Below, piece after piece: positions 56,342 through 64,000 of a stretch of 64,000 bases of DNA. The notes under the pieces are model-generated. The model had not been told where the DNA came from. It did no database searches and worked only from the letters and a program-made list of their open reading frames with translations. Positions within the stretch are counted from its first letter, which is position 1. Every line of letters starts with the position of its first letter. Source of the DNA: Roseovarius sp. ZX-A-9 (GTDB taxonomy: Bacteria > Pseudomonadota > Alphaproteobacteria > Rhodobacterales > Rhodobacteraceae); contig NZ_JAPWHW010000016.1 of the NCBI RefSeq assembly GCF_028369135.1, forward strand, positions 1 through 64,000, given 5' to 3'. Both the position numbers and the translations under genes were made by a program.

Positions 56342-57069
56342 CCCACCGGTTTCCCGCCATTGACCGGGACCAGCGCGCCACACATGTAACGCGCCGCATC
56401 AGAAGCAAGGAAAAGGATCACATCGGCAATATCCTCGGGTTCCGCGATTCGCCCCAGCGGCACGGTGGCATTCAGCGTGGCGACCGCCGCATCCGGATCC
56501 AGCCCGCGTATGGCAAACCCGGTGCGCAACATCGCGGTGTTCACCTCGTTCGGGCAGACCGCATTCACCCGAATACCCTGATGCGCATGGTCGCGGCCCA
56601 GACATTCCGTAAGCGACGCAATCGCCGCCTTGGACATCACGTACAAAGGATGATTCGGCCCCGGATGCAGCCCCCAGCAAGACGCGGTATTGACGATGGC
56701 ACCACCCCCCGCCGCCGCCATGATCGGGATCACCGCCCGCGCAATGCGAAACGGCGCCTCGACATTCACGCCCATGGTCAGGGCATAGTCGTCATCCGTC
56801 GCCGTGGTGATATCGCCGCGTGTGATGACGCCTGCGTTGTTGCACAGGATATCGACCCCACCCAGCGCCTCTGCCACGCGGCCCGGCAGCGCATCACAGA
56901 ACGCGCCATCCAGCAGATCACCGTCGAAATGCGCATCCGCGTCCAGCCCGCTGGTATCGCGATCCGTCACCGCAACGTGCGCGCCCTCGGCCCGCAAGCC
57001 ATGCACGATGGCTTGCCCGATCCCGCCTGCCGCACCTGTGACCAGTGCCGTCTTGCCTTCAAACCGCAT
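56338..57069 (-). CDS. SDR family oxidoreductase
   Basis: A 243-residue short-chain dehydrogenase: TGAAGGIGQAIV, CNNAGVITRG, active-site Ser in NTASCWG and Tyr/Lys in YVMSKAA. Start at 57069; the ribosome site GAGGTG is provided by the last codons of the enolase-type remnant that stops three bases upstream. Catalytic residues appear intact, unlike that remnant. Confidence 0.9.
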   Translation of the reverse strand: MRFEGKTALVTGAAGGIGQAIVHGLRAEGAHVAVTDRDTSGLDADAHFDGDLLDGAFCDALPGRVAEALGGVDILCNNAGVITRGDITTATDDDYALTMGVNVEAPFRIARAVIPIMAAAGGGAIVNTASCWGLHPGPNHPLYVMSKAAIASLTECLGRDHAHQGIRVNAVCPNEVNTAMLRTGFAIRGLDPDAAVATLNATVPLGRIAEPEDIADVILFLASDAARYMCGALVPVNGGKPVG

Positions 57070-57072
57070 CTC

Positions 57073-57192
57073 TTACACCTCGAACCGGGGCGCGGTACTG
57101 GTCAGCGACCAGACTTGTGCACTCGCCATCGTGCTGGGGCTGTTCCGCACCGGCAGTTCAGTCTGGTAGATCTGGATGCTGGCGATCGTCAT
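57073..57192 (-). pseudogene. Remnant of an enolase-superfamily (mandelate racemase/HpbD-like) gene
   Basis: A 39-codon reading frame begins MTIASIQIYQTELPV and continues to MASAQVWSLTST, matching the N-terminal capping strand of HpbD-type hydroxyproline-betaine epimerase/mandelate-racemase enzymes of about 370 residues, then ends APRFEV at a stop. The whole TIM barrel is missing. It lies exactly between mttB-like and SDR genes with correct operon spacing, with AGGACC upstream, so an in-frame internal deletion of a former operon member is the simplest explanation. It may still be translated, but cannot be an enzyme. Confidence 0.6.
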
Positions 57193-57196
57193 CGGC

Positions 57197-58747
57197 CTAA
57201 AGGTCCTGGTTGAGGGCGTCAGCCGCCGGGATTTCACGTTCGCGCCGGGCGATATAGTCACGCAGCGCCTCGTCCACGCCTGCGTCCAGTTTCGGCTCTT
57301 CATAGGCGTTCAGCAAGTCGCGGGTGTAGTTGATCGCCCGCTCTGTGATCTCGACGCTGCCCTCGGCCTGCCACTGCTCGATCGAGTTGTTGTCGAACAG
57401 ATCCGGCATGAAAAACGCGCGCTGGAAATTCTCCAGCGTGTGCGCGTGGCCCAGATAATGCCCCCCCGGCCCGATATCGGCGACCGCCGCCAACGCCTCG
57501 TCGAAATCATCCCAACGGATGCCCTCGGCCATGCGGTAGGCCATGGCGCATTGCTCGGCATCCACGACGAACTTGGCCATGCTGCAATGCATTCCCGCCT
57601 CGTTCCAGCCGGCGGCGTGCCACATGTAGTTGGTGCCTGCCATCTGCAACGCCATGAGTGTGGTCGCACTCTCATAACCGGCTTGCGCGTCAAAGGTCTT
57701 GGCCCCGCCCAGCGCGGTCGAGGATCGCCAAGGCACGCCGTAGAACCGCGCCATCTGGCCGATCATCAGGTTCATCAGGCTGATTTCCGGCGTACCCGCC
57801 ATCGGCGCACCTGATTTCATGCTGACCGTGCTGAGGTAATGGCCGTAGATCGCCGGACATCCCTTGCGCACCACCTGCGTATAGGCCAGCGCGCTCAGCG
57901 CCTCGGCATTAAGCTGCGCCACAGTCGGCGCGACGGATGCGGGCGTATTGGCCCCGCCCAGCACGAAGGGGCTGCACAGCACAGGCTGGTTACGCTTGCA
58001 GAACGCGCGCATCGCGCCCAGCATCGTCTCGTCCCACACCAGCGGCGAGTTGCCGTTGCAATTGCCGGTGCAGACGGGATGCGTCTCCAGATACTCTTCG
58101 CCAAACAGGATCGCGCACATTTCCATCACGTCTTCGGCGTTCTTCGGGCTGGTGGTCATGCCCATGAACGTCTTGTCCGAGTGTTTCATGGATGAATAGG
58201 TGATGCGCAGATGCCGCTGGCTGATCGGGTGGTCGTAAGGCTCCACGATATGATGCGCAGAGCTGTGCATCGCAGGCAGCATATGCGCCAGCTTGTGAAA
58301 GTTGCTGAGGTCTTCCATCAGCGGATTGCGCCGCACATTGTCGAGGTCGCGCAAAAACGGCGCACCGGTCATCGGCACAAAGATTGCGTGATCGCGGCCA
58401 AAGGGCAGATTATTGGCCGGGTTGCGGGCGTGATAGGTGAACGTTTCGGGGATCGTCGCGATCAACTCGCGTACCAGCCCGCGATCCAGGTAAACCGTGT
58501 CGCCCACCACCTTGGCCCCAACACGCCGCCAATCCGCCAGCGCGATTTCGTCGCGAAAGACAACACCGACATTTTCGAGAATATGCATCGAAGCGGCATC
58601 GATCCGCTCGATCTGCCCCTCGTCCATCGGCTCGGTCAGGGGGAGTCCGCGTTTGAGGGACGGTAGCATCTTGAAATCATGCGCCTGACGGATCGCCTTT
58701 CGCGCACCACGCCCCCGGCGTGTAGTTCCAACAGCAGCGGTACTCAT
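57197..58747 (-). CDS. Trimethylamine methyltransferase (MttB) family protein, non-pyrrolysine
   Basis: A 516-residue member of the MttB superfamily, read through without an in-frame amber codon, so it lacks pyrrolysine. Non-Pyl members transfer a methyl group from quaternary amines such as glycine betaine, proline betaine or carnitine to a corrinoid protein. Seen in sequence: family N-terminus LPLTEPMDEGQIERIDAAS, central VCTGNCNGNSPLVWDE and FVLGGANTPASVAP. No corrinoid-binding partner or reductive activase is encoded in this window. It overlaps the ProC-like gene by four bases. Hydroxyproline-betaine or another proline-type betaine is a candidate substrate, from the neighbours. Confidence 0.85.
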   Translation of the reverse strand: MSTAAVGTTRRGRGARKAIRQAHDFKMLPSLKRGLPLTEPMDEGQIERIDAASMHILENVGVVFRDEIALADWRRVGAKVVGDTVYLDRGLVRELIATIPETFTYHARNPANNLPFGRDHAIFVPMTGAPFLRDLDNVRRNPLMEDLSNFHKLAHMLPAMHSSAHHIVEPYDHPISQRHLRITYSSMKHSDKTFMGMTTSPKNAEDVMEMCAILFGEEYLETHPVCTGNCNGNSPLVWDETMLGAMRAFCKRNQPVLCSPFVLGGANTPASVAPTVAQLNAEALSALAYTQVVRKGCPAIYGHYLSTVSMKSGAPMAGTPEISLMNLMIGQMARFYGVPWRSSTALGGAKTFDAQAGYESATTLMALQMAGTNYMWHAAGWNEAGMHCSMAKFVVDAEQCAMAYRMAEGIRWDDFDEALAAVADIGPGGHYLGHAHTLENFQRAFFMPDLFDNNSIEQWQAEGSVEITERAINYTRDLLNAYEEPKLDAGVDEALRDYIARREREIPAADALNQDL

Positions 58748-59508
58748 TTGTCGCCTCCCATGCTCGCGGCGATCCGATCCAGAAGTGAGGGCAGGTCTGC
58801 AAACGCGCCCTGCCCTTCCAGACCGTCAACCATTTGTCGGTTCAATGTATTTGGCGTCGCGAGTCCCCATTTTTCCTCCACCAGCCTGCCAGCGGACTCA
58901 AAGCTGCCATGGCTCAGGAATCCGCCCACGAGCGCCGCGAGGTAGGTCTCGGCCGAATCCCCGTCGCCGGTTCTTGGCCCCAGCCAATTCGCGCCACCCT
59001 CCAACAGGCCCAGCACCGCCGACACTAGTGACGATGCGGCAAAGAAGTGCGTCAGGGCATCAGCGTCTGTTTGTGGCAGCACGGGATTGTCTGCGCCAAA
59101 GAGTGCCTGCAAGGCCGCCGGGTTGCCGACGACAGGCAGCGGACAGCCACCGTGCTCTACAAAAGCATACGGAATTGTTGCCGATATGTCGGTCGCTGGC
59201 GCACAGGCCCGATGCAGGTCATCCAGGCTGATCCCGGCCATGACCGAGATCACGCTATGATCAGGCCGCCATTCCAGCGTCGTCGAGACCGATTCCCAAA
59301 CGGACGGGCGAAGGCAAAGGAATACGATCTCTGACCTCTCCAGAACCTGCTGGTTCGGCGCCACCTGGATACCGAGCCCGGCACCAACCAGTTCCGCTGC
59401 GGTTTCCGCGCTCCGCTCTGATACGGTGACGCGGTGGCCGGATCGCGCCAGCGCCCGCGCCATCGGCGCCGCGATATGCCCGGTGCCGATAAAACCTACA
59501 CGACTCAT
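58744..59508 (-). CDS. NAD(P)-binding oxidoreductase, pyrroline-5-carboxylate reductase-like
   Basis: A 254-residue protein with an N-terminal Rossmann domain (VGFIGTGHIAAPMARALARSG) of the ProC/F420-type family, IVFLCLRPSVWE and SVMAGISLDDL as in P5C reductases, and a shorter helical C-terminal dimer domain with LLEGGANWLGPRTGDGDSAETYLAALVGG. True ProC ends with a conserved SPGGTT segment that is not seen here, so the substrate is probably a related imine or other compound. Overlaps mttB-like and aldehyde dehydrogenase genes by four bases each. Confidence 0.8.
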   Translation of the reverse strand: MSRVGFIGTGHIAAPMARALARSGHRVTVSERSAETAAELVGAGLGIQVAPNQQVLERSEIVFLCLRPSVWESVSTTLEWRPDHSVISVMAGISLDDLHRACAPATDISATIPYAFVEHGGCPLPVVGNPAALQALFGADNPVLPQTDADALTHFFAASSLVSAVLGLLEGGANWLGPRTGDGDSAETYLAALVGGFLSHGSFESAGRLVEEKWGLATPNTLNRQMVDGLEGQGAFADLPSLLDRIAASMGGDK

Positions 59509-60995
59509 CCCACGTTGTCTCCCTCTGCTGGATCGGTCAGATCGATCCAGATGGTTTTGATCTCGGTGAACTGGTCATGGGCTTGCGCGCCGTTGTCGCG
59601 TCCGCCGAACCCTGATTGCTTGTACCCGCCAAACGGGGTCGAGATGTCGCCCTCGCCGTAGCAATTGACCGTCACGGTCCCGGCGCGGATGTCACGCGCG
59701 GCGCGGATCGCGGTCCGCGTGTTGGCGGTGAACACGGCCGCCGCAAGGCCATATGCCGTGTCATTGGCCAATGCGATTGCCTCTTCGGTGCTGGCCACTT
59801 CGATGACCGACAGGATCGGCCCGAAGATCTCTTCGCGCGCCCGCTCGTCATCTCCGGAGACCTCATAGACCGTCGGCACGATGAAATTGCCGTCCACCGT
59901 CCCGCCAATCACTGCCTCGCCCTTGAGGTAGCTCGATACCTTGCGGCAGTGCTCGGCATCGATCAGCGCACCCAGATGGTTGGCCGGGTCGAGCGGATCG
60001 CCTGTCTTCCAGTCGCGGATGCGGGCCACGATCCGTTCCATCAGCGGCGCCTTGACGTCGCGGTGAACGATCAGACGCGAGGTGGCGCTGCAATTCTCGC
60101 CCATGTTCCAGAATGCGGCATTGACCACATGACCGGCCACATGATCGAGGTTCTCGGCATCGGCCAGCACCACGGCAGGGTTCTTGCCGCCGCATTCCAG
60201 CACGATCTTCTTCATGTTGCTGTCCGCCGCATAGCGCAGGAAGCGTTTTCCGGTCTCGGTCGAGCCGGTAAAGCTGACCATATCCACGTCCATATGCAGG
60301 CCCAGCGGTTCGCCGACCGACGGCCCGTCACCGGGCAACACCTGCAACACGCCGCGCGGCACGCCCGCCATATGCGCCAGCTCGGCAATGCGCAGCGCGG
60401 TCAGCGTCGTCTGCTCGGCCGGCTTCACGATCACCGAATTGCCAGCGGCCAGTGCCGGCCCGATCTTCCAAGCCAGCATCAACATCGGAAAATTCCACGG
60501 CAGCACCGCAGCGACCACGCCGATCGGCTCTCGGACGATCATCGCGATGGCATCGTCGCCTGTTGGGGCGGCCTGGTCATAGATTTTGTCAACCAGCTCG
60601 GCATGCCATTTGATCGTATGGATCGTCTCGGGCACGTCGATGCCGACGCAATCGCGGATGGGCTTGCCGCTATCAAGGCTCTCCATCACGGCCAGTTCGT
60701 TCTGTCGGCGGGTGATCAGCTTGCACAGCTTTATCAAAACATCCTTGCGCTCTGACGGGTGCAGGCGCGACCAGTCACCGCGATCAAACGCTTCGCGGGC
60801 ACGCGAAACGGCCAGGTCCACGTCCTCGGGTCCGGCGGTGCTGATTCGGGTCAGCACATCGCCCGTTGCCGGGTTCACCGTCTCCATCATCGGCCCCGTT
60901 CCCTTGCGGAACTTGCCGTCGATAAACGGCGCGGCAGGCAGGTCGATCTCGGCGGCGATGGCGGCATATTCCGCGCGGGTCAAAAGCTCGGTCAT
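59505..60995 (-). CDS. Aldehyde dehydrogenase (PuuC-like)
   Basis: A 496-residue NAD(P)-aldehyde dehydrogenase with N-terminal style and spacing of the gamma-glutamyl-gamma-aminobutyraldehyde dehydrogenase group. Catalytic Glu in LECGGKNPAVV, nucleophile Cys in MGENCSATSRLIV, and the cofactor loop FTGSTETGKRF are intact; the end TPFGGYKQSGFGGRDN is complete. In a hydroxyproline-type route this position would be taken by 2-oxoglutarate semialdehyde dehydrogenase; which semialdehyde it uses cannot be told. Confidence 0.92.
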   Translation of the reverse strand: MTELLTRAEYAAIAAEIDLPAAPFIDGKFRKGTGPMMETVNPATGDVLTRISTAGPEDVDLAVSRAREAFDRGDWSRLHPSERKDVLIKLCKLITRRQNELAVMESLDSGKPIRDCVGIDVPETIHTIKWHAELVDKIYDQAAPTGDDAIAMIVREPIGVVAAVLPWNFPMLMLAWKIGPALAAGNSVIVKPAEQTTLTALRIAELAHMAGVPRGVLQVLPGDGPSVGEPLGLHMDVDMVSFTGSTETGKRFLRYAADSNMKKIVLECGGKNPAVVLADAENLDHVAGHVVNAAFWNMGENCSATSRLIVHRDVKAPLMERIVARIRDWKTGDPLDPANHLGALIDAEHCRKVSSYLKGEAVIGGTVDGNFIVPTVYEVSGDDERAREEIFGPILSVIEVASTEEAIALANDTAYGLAAAVFTANTRTAIRAARDIRAGTVTVNCYGEGDISTPFGGYKQSGFGGRDNGAQAHDQFTEIKTIWIDLTDPAEGDNVG

Positions 60996-61900
60996 TGCGC
61001 CTCTCCTTCGATACGCTTGATGGCGGTGTTCATGGTGCGGATCACCTCTTCCAAGGCGCGTTTGTCATCCTTGTTCAGCGGGTGCAGTGGGCGGCGCGGC
61101 GGCCCGGCGGGAATGCCGCGCACCGTCAAACCATGCTTGATGCACTGGATGAATTTGCCACCCTGCTCCAGTACCCGCATCAGCGGAAGCATGGCGGACA
61201 TGATGGCGCGGCCCTTCGTGAAATCCCCTTCGATTGCGCAGGCGCGGTAGAGCGCGATATGTGCCTCTGGGGCAAAGTTAGAGCCTGCACAGACCCAGAA
61301 CCGCGCACCCCATGCGAAGAATTCCAGCGCCTGATCGTCCATGCCGCAGCCAAGGCCGATATGCGGGTAATCTCGCGCCAACAGGTGCAGGCGGTCGATG
61401 TCACCACTGCTTTCCTTGATGCCGCAGAAATTGGCTGACCGGCCCAAACGGTCCAGGCATTCCTCGTCCATCGTCACGCCCATCCGGCCCGGATAGTTGT
61501 AGAGCATCACCGGCAGGTTCGCAGCGCGGTCGATGGCCAGACAGTGCAACGCCAGTTCACGGCCCGTCGGGCACGAATAGGGCGGCGTGGCAATCAGCAG
61601 CGCATCGGCGCCGATCTCCTTGGCGGCCTTGGCATAGGCGATGCTGTTCTCGGTCTGCATATCACCGGTGCCCGCGATCATCGGAACCCGGCCATTGATC
61701 AGCTGGTGAACCCGCTCGAACAGCCACAGGCGAGTCTCGGCGGACTGGGCGTAATATTCGCCGGTCGTACCGGCCACGATGATCCCGTGAACGCCCGCCC
61801 CGATCAGCATTTCGACGGTCTGCGCCAGCGCCTCTTCGTTGATGGTGAAATCATCATGATAGGGCGTCACGATGGGGGTGTAGATCCCTTCAAACTGCAC
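60992..61900 (-). CDS. DapA (dihydrodipicolinate synthase) family lyase/deaminase
   Basis: A 302-residue class I aldolase-fold protein: GTTGEYYAQSAETR (the carboxylate-binding Thr-Thr), the Tyr of MLYNYPGRMG, and the Schiff-base Lys in GIKESSGDIDR. The Arg after YNYPG is the carboxylate contact in the family. Members besides DapA include pyrroline-4-hydroxy-2-carboxylate deaminase, N-acetylneuraminate lyase and 2-keto-3-deoxygluconate aldolase; the neighbours (aldehyde dehydrogenase, ProC-like, MttB) favour a hydroxyproline-type deaminase, by inference. Overlaps the aldehyde dehydrogenase gene by four bases and the GntR gene end by 11. Confidence 0.88.
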   Translation of the reverse strand: MQFEGIYTPIVTPYHDDFTINEEALAQTVEMLIGAGVHGIIVAGTTGEYYAQSAETRLWLFERVHQLINGRVPMIAGTGDMQTENSIAYAKAAKEIGADALLIATPPYSCPTGRELALHCLAIDRAANLPVMLYNYPGRMGVTMDEECLDRLGRSANFCGIKESSGDIDRLHLLARDYPHIGLGCGMDDQALEFFAWGARFWVCAGSNFAPEAHIALYRACAIEGDFTKGRAIMSAMLPLMRVLEQGGKFIQCIKHGLTVRGIPAGPPRRPLHPLNKDDKRALEEVIRTMNTAIKRIEGEAQ

Positions 61901-62594
61901 GGGCTTGATCCTTTTGCGATGGCATGTCGAACGGTAGCGGGTCGGGCTTCACGAACTGCTCCAGCCGGTCGCGCGACAGATCCCAGTGTTGCAGGGTCAG
62001 TTCGACCGCGCGTTCTCCGTCCTGCGCCTCGATCGCGTCAATCATCTGGTCGTGATGCACGCAGGCGGTCTTGACCCGCTGTTTCTCATCCGCCGATTTC
62101 GCGCGGTAAAAAGTCTGGCTGAGGCGCGTGTGGTCAATCAGCATGCGCTGCAACGCGGGCATCAGGTAGGGATTATGGGCCATCTCGCCGATCTCCTCGT
62201 GAAAGCGGTGGTTGAGCATTGCCGCGCGGCTGACATCGCCTGTCGAGGTAGCAGCGCGAAAGCCGTCCTGCGTGGCACGCAACGATTCGATCTGCTCGGG
62301 CCGCCGGTTCTCTGCCGCGAGGCGCGCGACATTGGCATAGATCAGCGGTGCGGTCTGAAAGAACATGCGCATCACGCCAAGGTCCATCGACGTGACCTTC
62401 GGGCCGCGATTGGGCTCGGTGCGCAGATACCCCGCCCCGCTCAGGCGCTGAAACACCTCGCGCATCGGCGTGCGCGAGATCCCGTAGGCTTCGCACAGCG
62501 CTGCCTCATCCAGGTCAGCGCCGGGCACGATCTGCTGCATCAATATGCGCATCCGCAGGTCTTCCAGGCAGGCAGTTTTCTTGTCCATGGGCAT
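61890..62594 (-). CDS. GntR family transcriptional regulator (FCD domain)
   Basis: A 234-residue FadR/VanR-type regulator: winged helix in DLRMRILMQQIVPGADLDE and YGISRTPMREVFQRLSGAGYL, then an all-helical FCD effector domain with Asp/His metal-site candidates (NHRFHEEIGEMAHN and CVHHDQMIDAIEAQDG). GGAG precedes the ATG at 62594. It is the first gene of the catabolic minus-strand operon, so it most likely governs that operon and itself, and releases DNA on binding a carboxylate intermediate. Confidence 0.92.
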   Translation of the reverse strand: MPMDKKTACLEDLRMRILMQQIVPGADLDEAALCEAYGISRTPMREVFQRLSGAGYLRTEPNRGPKVTSMDLGVMRMFFQTAPLIYANVARLAAENRRPEQIESLRATQDGFRAATSTGDVSRAAMLNHRFHEEIGEMAHNPYLMPALQRMLIDHTRLSQTFYRAKSADEKQRVKTACVHHDQMIDAIEAQDGERAVELTLQHWDLSRDRLEQFVKPDPLPFDMPSQKDQARAV

Positions 62595-62617
62595 GCGATC
62601 TCCACCAATCGTACACA

Positions 62618-62663
62618 GAATGTATACGAAATGTATTTCTTGTCCAGATGATTCGCATCATCT
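62618..62663. promoter_or_regulatory. Candidate GntR operator and adjacent dyad
   Basis: AATGTATACGAA followed by ATGTATTT (62619-62637) holds the GTATAC core common in FCD-type GntR sites, and lies about 25 bases before the GntR start. A perfect seven-base dyad, AGATGAT at 62646-62652 and ATCATCT at 62657-62663, stands next to it. Either may control the divergent GntR and trkH genes. A TTGACA box lies near 62673. Confidence 0.4.
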
Positions 62664-62718
62664 TTGCGTAGCCGATCCGGGTTGACACCGGACTGGCAGG
62701 CATCCAACGCTGCGGCGC

Positions 62719-64000
62719 ATGATGGATTTGCGCCCGGTGGGATATGTTATCGGCCTGACGGTCATGGCGCTGGGGCTGGCGATGGTGTTCCCGCTGGTGC
62801 TCGACATCGCCGAACAGCGCGGTGAATGGACCGTCTTTGCCGAGTCCTCGATCCTGACCGTGCTGACAGGCGGCCTCGTGGCGCTGACCTGCCGCAACGG
62901 CGTGCAATCCGGGCTGACCATTCAGCAGACCTTCCTTCTGACCACCGGCGTCTGGGTCGTGCTGCCGCTCTTTGGTGCGCTTCCCTTCATGCTGGGCGAG
63001 AGCGAACTGCGCTTCGTAGATGCTTTTTTCGAAGCCATGTCGGGCCTCACCACCACCGGCGCCAGCGTGATAAGCGGTCTGGACACCCTGCCTCGGGGCT
63101 TGCTGCTGTGGCGCGGAATCATGCAGTGGCTGGGCGGGATCGGGATCATTATCGTCGCGATGGTGTTCCTGCCGGAACTGCGGGTCGGCGGCATGCAGAT
63201 CTTCAAGGCCGAAGCCTTTGACACCTTTGGCAAGATCCTGCCGCGCGCAGGCGAAATCGCATCTCGCATCTCGGTCATTTACCTTGCGCTGACGATGCTG
63301 TGCGTTGCGGCATATCTGTGGTCCGGCATGCACGTCTTTGACGCTACCGTACACGCGATGACCACCATCGCGACCGGGGGCATGTCGAATTACGATTCAT
63401 CATTCGGCGCGCTCAACCCGGCCAGTGAGTATGTCGCATCCGTCTTCATGGCCCTGGCAGCCCTGCCATTCGTGCGCTTCGTGCAGATGACAACAGGCAC
63501 GGCCCGCCCGCTGCTGACTGACCCGCAGGTCCGGGCCTTTTTGATGACCATCTTCGTGATCGTCATGGGCCTGACATTGTGGCGTTTCGTTCAGGCCGGG
63601 GACCCCAGCGAACGCGTCTTTCGCGAGGTCCTGTTCAACACCATCTCGATCATGACCGGAACCGGCTTTGCCAGCGAAAATTACATGACATGGGGTCCGC
63701 TGCCCATCGCCGTTATCTTCTTTACCGGCTTGATCGGCGGCTGCGCCGGTTCGACCGCATGCTCGATCAAGGTGTTCCGCTACCAACTGCTTTTTGCCTC
63801 GATTCGCGTCCAGATGAGCCGCATCCGATCCCCGCACGGCATATTCACACCGCGCTATGCCGGGCGTCCGGTGGATGACGAAGTGCTGAATTCGGTGATG
63901 TCGTTCTTTGTCTTTTTCGTCGTCTCGCTCGGGGTCATCTCGGTGTTGCTGGCCTTTACAGGGCTCGACTTCATCACGTCGATCTCTGGCGCCGCGACCG
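62719..64000 (+). CDS. TrkH family potassium uptake protein (partial, cut by the window end)
   Basis: 427 codons without a stop to the end of the window. A membrane protein with repeated helix-P-loop-helix units: MSGLTTTGASVI after the first P-loop, TTIATGGMSNYDSS, and ISIMTGTGFASENYMTW, each giving a selectivity-filter segment with TG-x-G-like residues, as in TrkH/KtrB potassium channels. LIGGCAGSTACSIKVFR is a family hallmark. The ATG at 62719 (Met-Met) begins the first helix; no strong ribosome site is visible. TrkH works with a TrkA regulator, not present here. Confidence 0.92.
   Translation, partial: MMDLRPVGYVIGLTVMALGLAMVFPLVLDIAEQRGEWTVFAESSILTVLTGGLVALTCRNGVQSGLTIQQTFLLTTGVWVVLPLFGALPFMLGESELRFVDAFFEAMSGLTTTGASVISGLDTLPRGLLLWRGIMQWLGGIGIIIVAMVFLPELRVGGMQIFKAEAFDTFGKILPRAGEIASRISVIYLALTMLCVAAYLWSGMHVFDATVHAMTTIATGGMSNYDSSFGALNPASEYVASVFMALAALPFVRFVQMTTGTARPLLTDPQVRAFLMTIFVIVMGLTLWRFVQAGDPSERVFREVLFNTISIMTGTGFASENYMTWGPLPIAVIFFTGLIGGCAGSTACSIKVFRYQLLFASIRVQMSRIRSPHGIFTPRYAGRPVDDEVLNSVMSFFVFFVVSLGVISVLLAFTGLDFITSISGAAT

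Noticed and set aside
57197..58747. Pyrrolysine-containing MttB
   Set aside because: The frame runs through without an in-frame TAG and ends normally, so it is a non-pyrrolysine homologue.

Overview
The window reads as chromosomal DNA of a free-living, high-G+C alphaproteobacterium, most likely a member of the Rhodobacterales (Roseobacter-type). The signs are a TRAP solute transporter, a YjiS/DUF1127 small protein, the run NDUFA9-like protein / UppP / GltD / GltB, a GMC-rich codon style with CTG-dominated leucine in most genes, and many catabolic operons for small nitrogen compounds, each with its own regulator. No phage, insertion sequence, CRISPR array or rRNA was seen. Genes are tightly packed, with many 4-base ATGA stop/start overlaps. 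No gene-free stretch exceeds about 260 bases; the longest are the divergent promoter regions 31205-31461, 5424-5665 and 41164-41404.

Layout. 1-59: tail of an unknown gene. 84-1577: membrane-anchored FMN glutamate-synthase-like protein. 1727-5423: a four-gene quinone/electrophile defence set (ring-cleaving dioxygenase, pirin, glutathionyl-hydroquinone reductase, WrbA-like flavoprotein) with a divergent LysR gene. 6787-10755: a second LysR gene, true WrbA, DsbA-like isomerase, a 48-residue DUF1127 protein, a small ATP-binding kinase-like protein and an EamA exporter. 10779-21462: housekeeping stretch with a VOC protein, tRNA-Leu(CAG), an NDUFA9-like protein, UppP, glutamate synthase (gltD and gltB separated by two GFA-family genes) and a GNAT acetyltransferase.

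21482-30380: a minus-strand catabolic block (N-formylglutamate amidohydrolase, TRAP transporter QMP, glutamine-synthetase-like ligase, aldehyde dehydrogenase, iron alcohol dehydrogenase) facing an RpiR regulator. The enzyme set suggests uptake and gamma-glutamylation of an amino alcohol, stepwise oxidation and final amide cleavage; this is inference. 30416-35569: IclR regulator and an RND efflux pair. 35785-39051: branched-chain-amino-acid-type ABC transporter (two permeases, two ATPases) without a binding-protein gene. 39080-46395: a two-component system facing a His-rich EF-hand periplasmic protein and a second RND efflux pair; the shared promoter region holds three phased direct repeats.

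46582-51296: thiolase, ribulose-phosphate epimerase, acyl-CoA synthetase, MaoC dehydratase and hotdog thioesterase. 51377-54264: copper exporter CopA and its MerR-type regulator CueR behind a near-textbook CueR promoter. 54282-62594: a minus-strand operon with FAD oxidoreductase, two SDRs, an eroded enolase-superfamily remnant, an MttB-family methyltransferase, a ProC-like reductase, an aldehyde dehydrogenase, a DapA-family lyase and a GntR regulator, resembling betaine/hydroxyproline-betaine catabolism. 62719-end: start of a TrkH potassium transporter.
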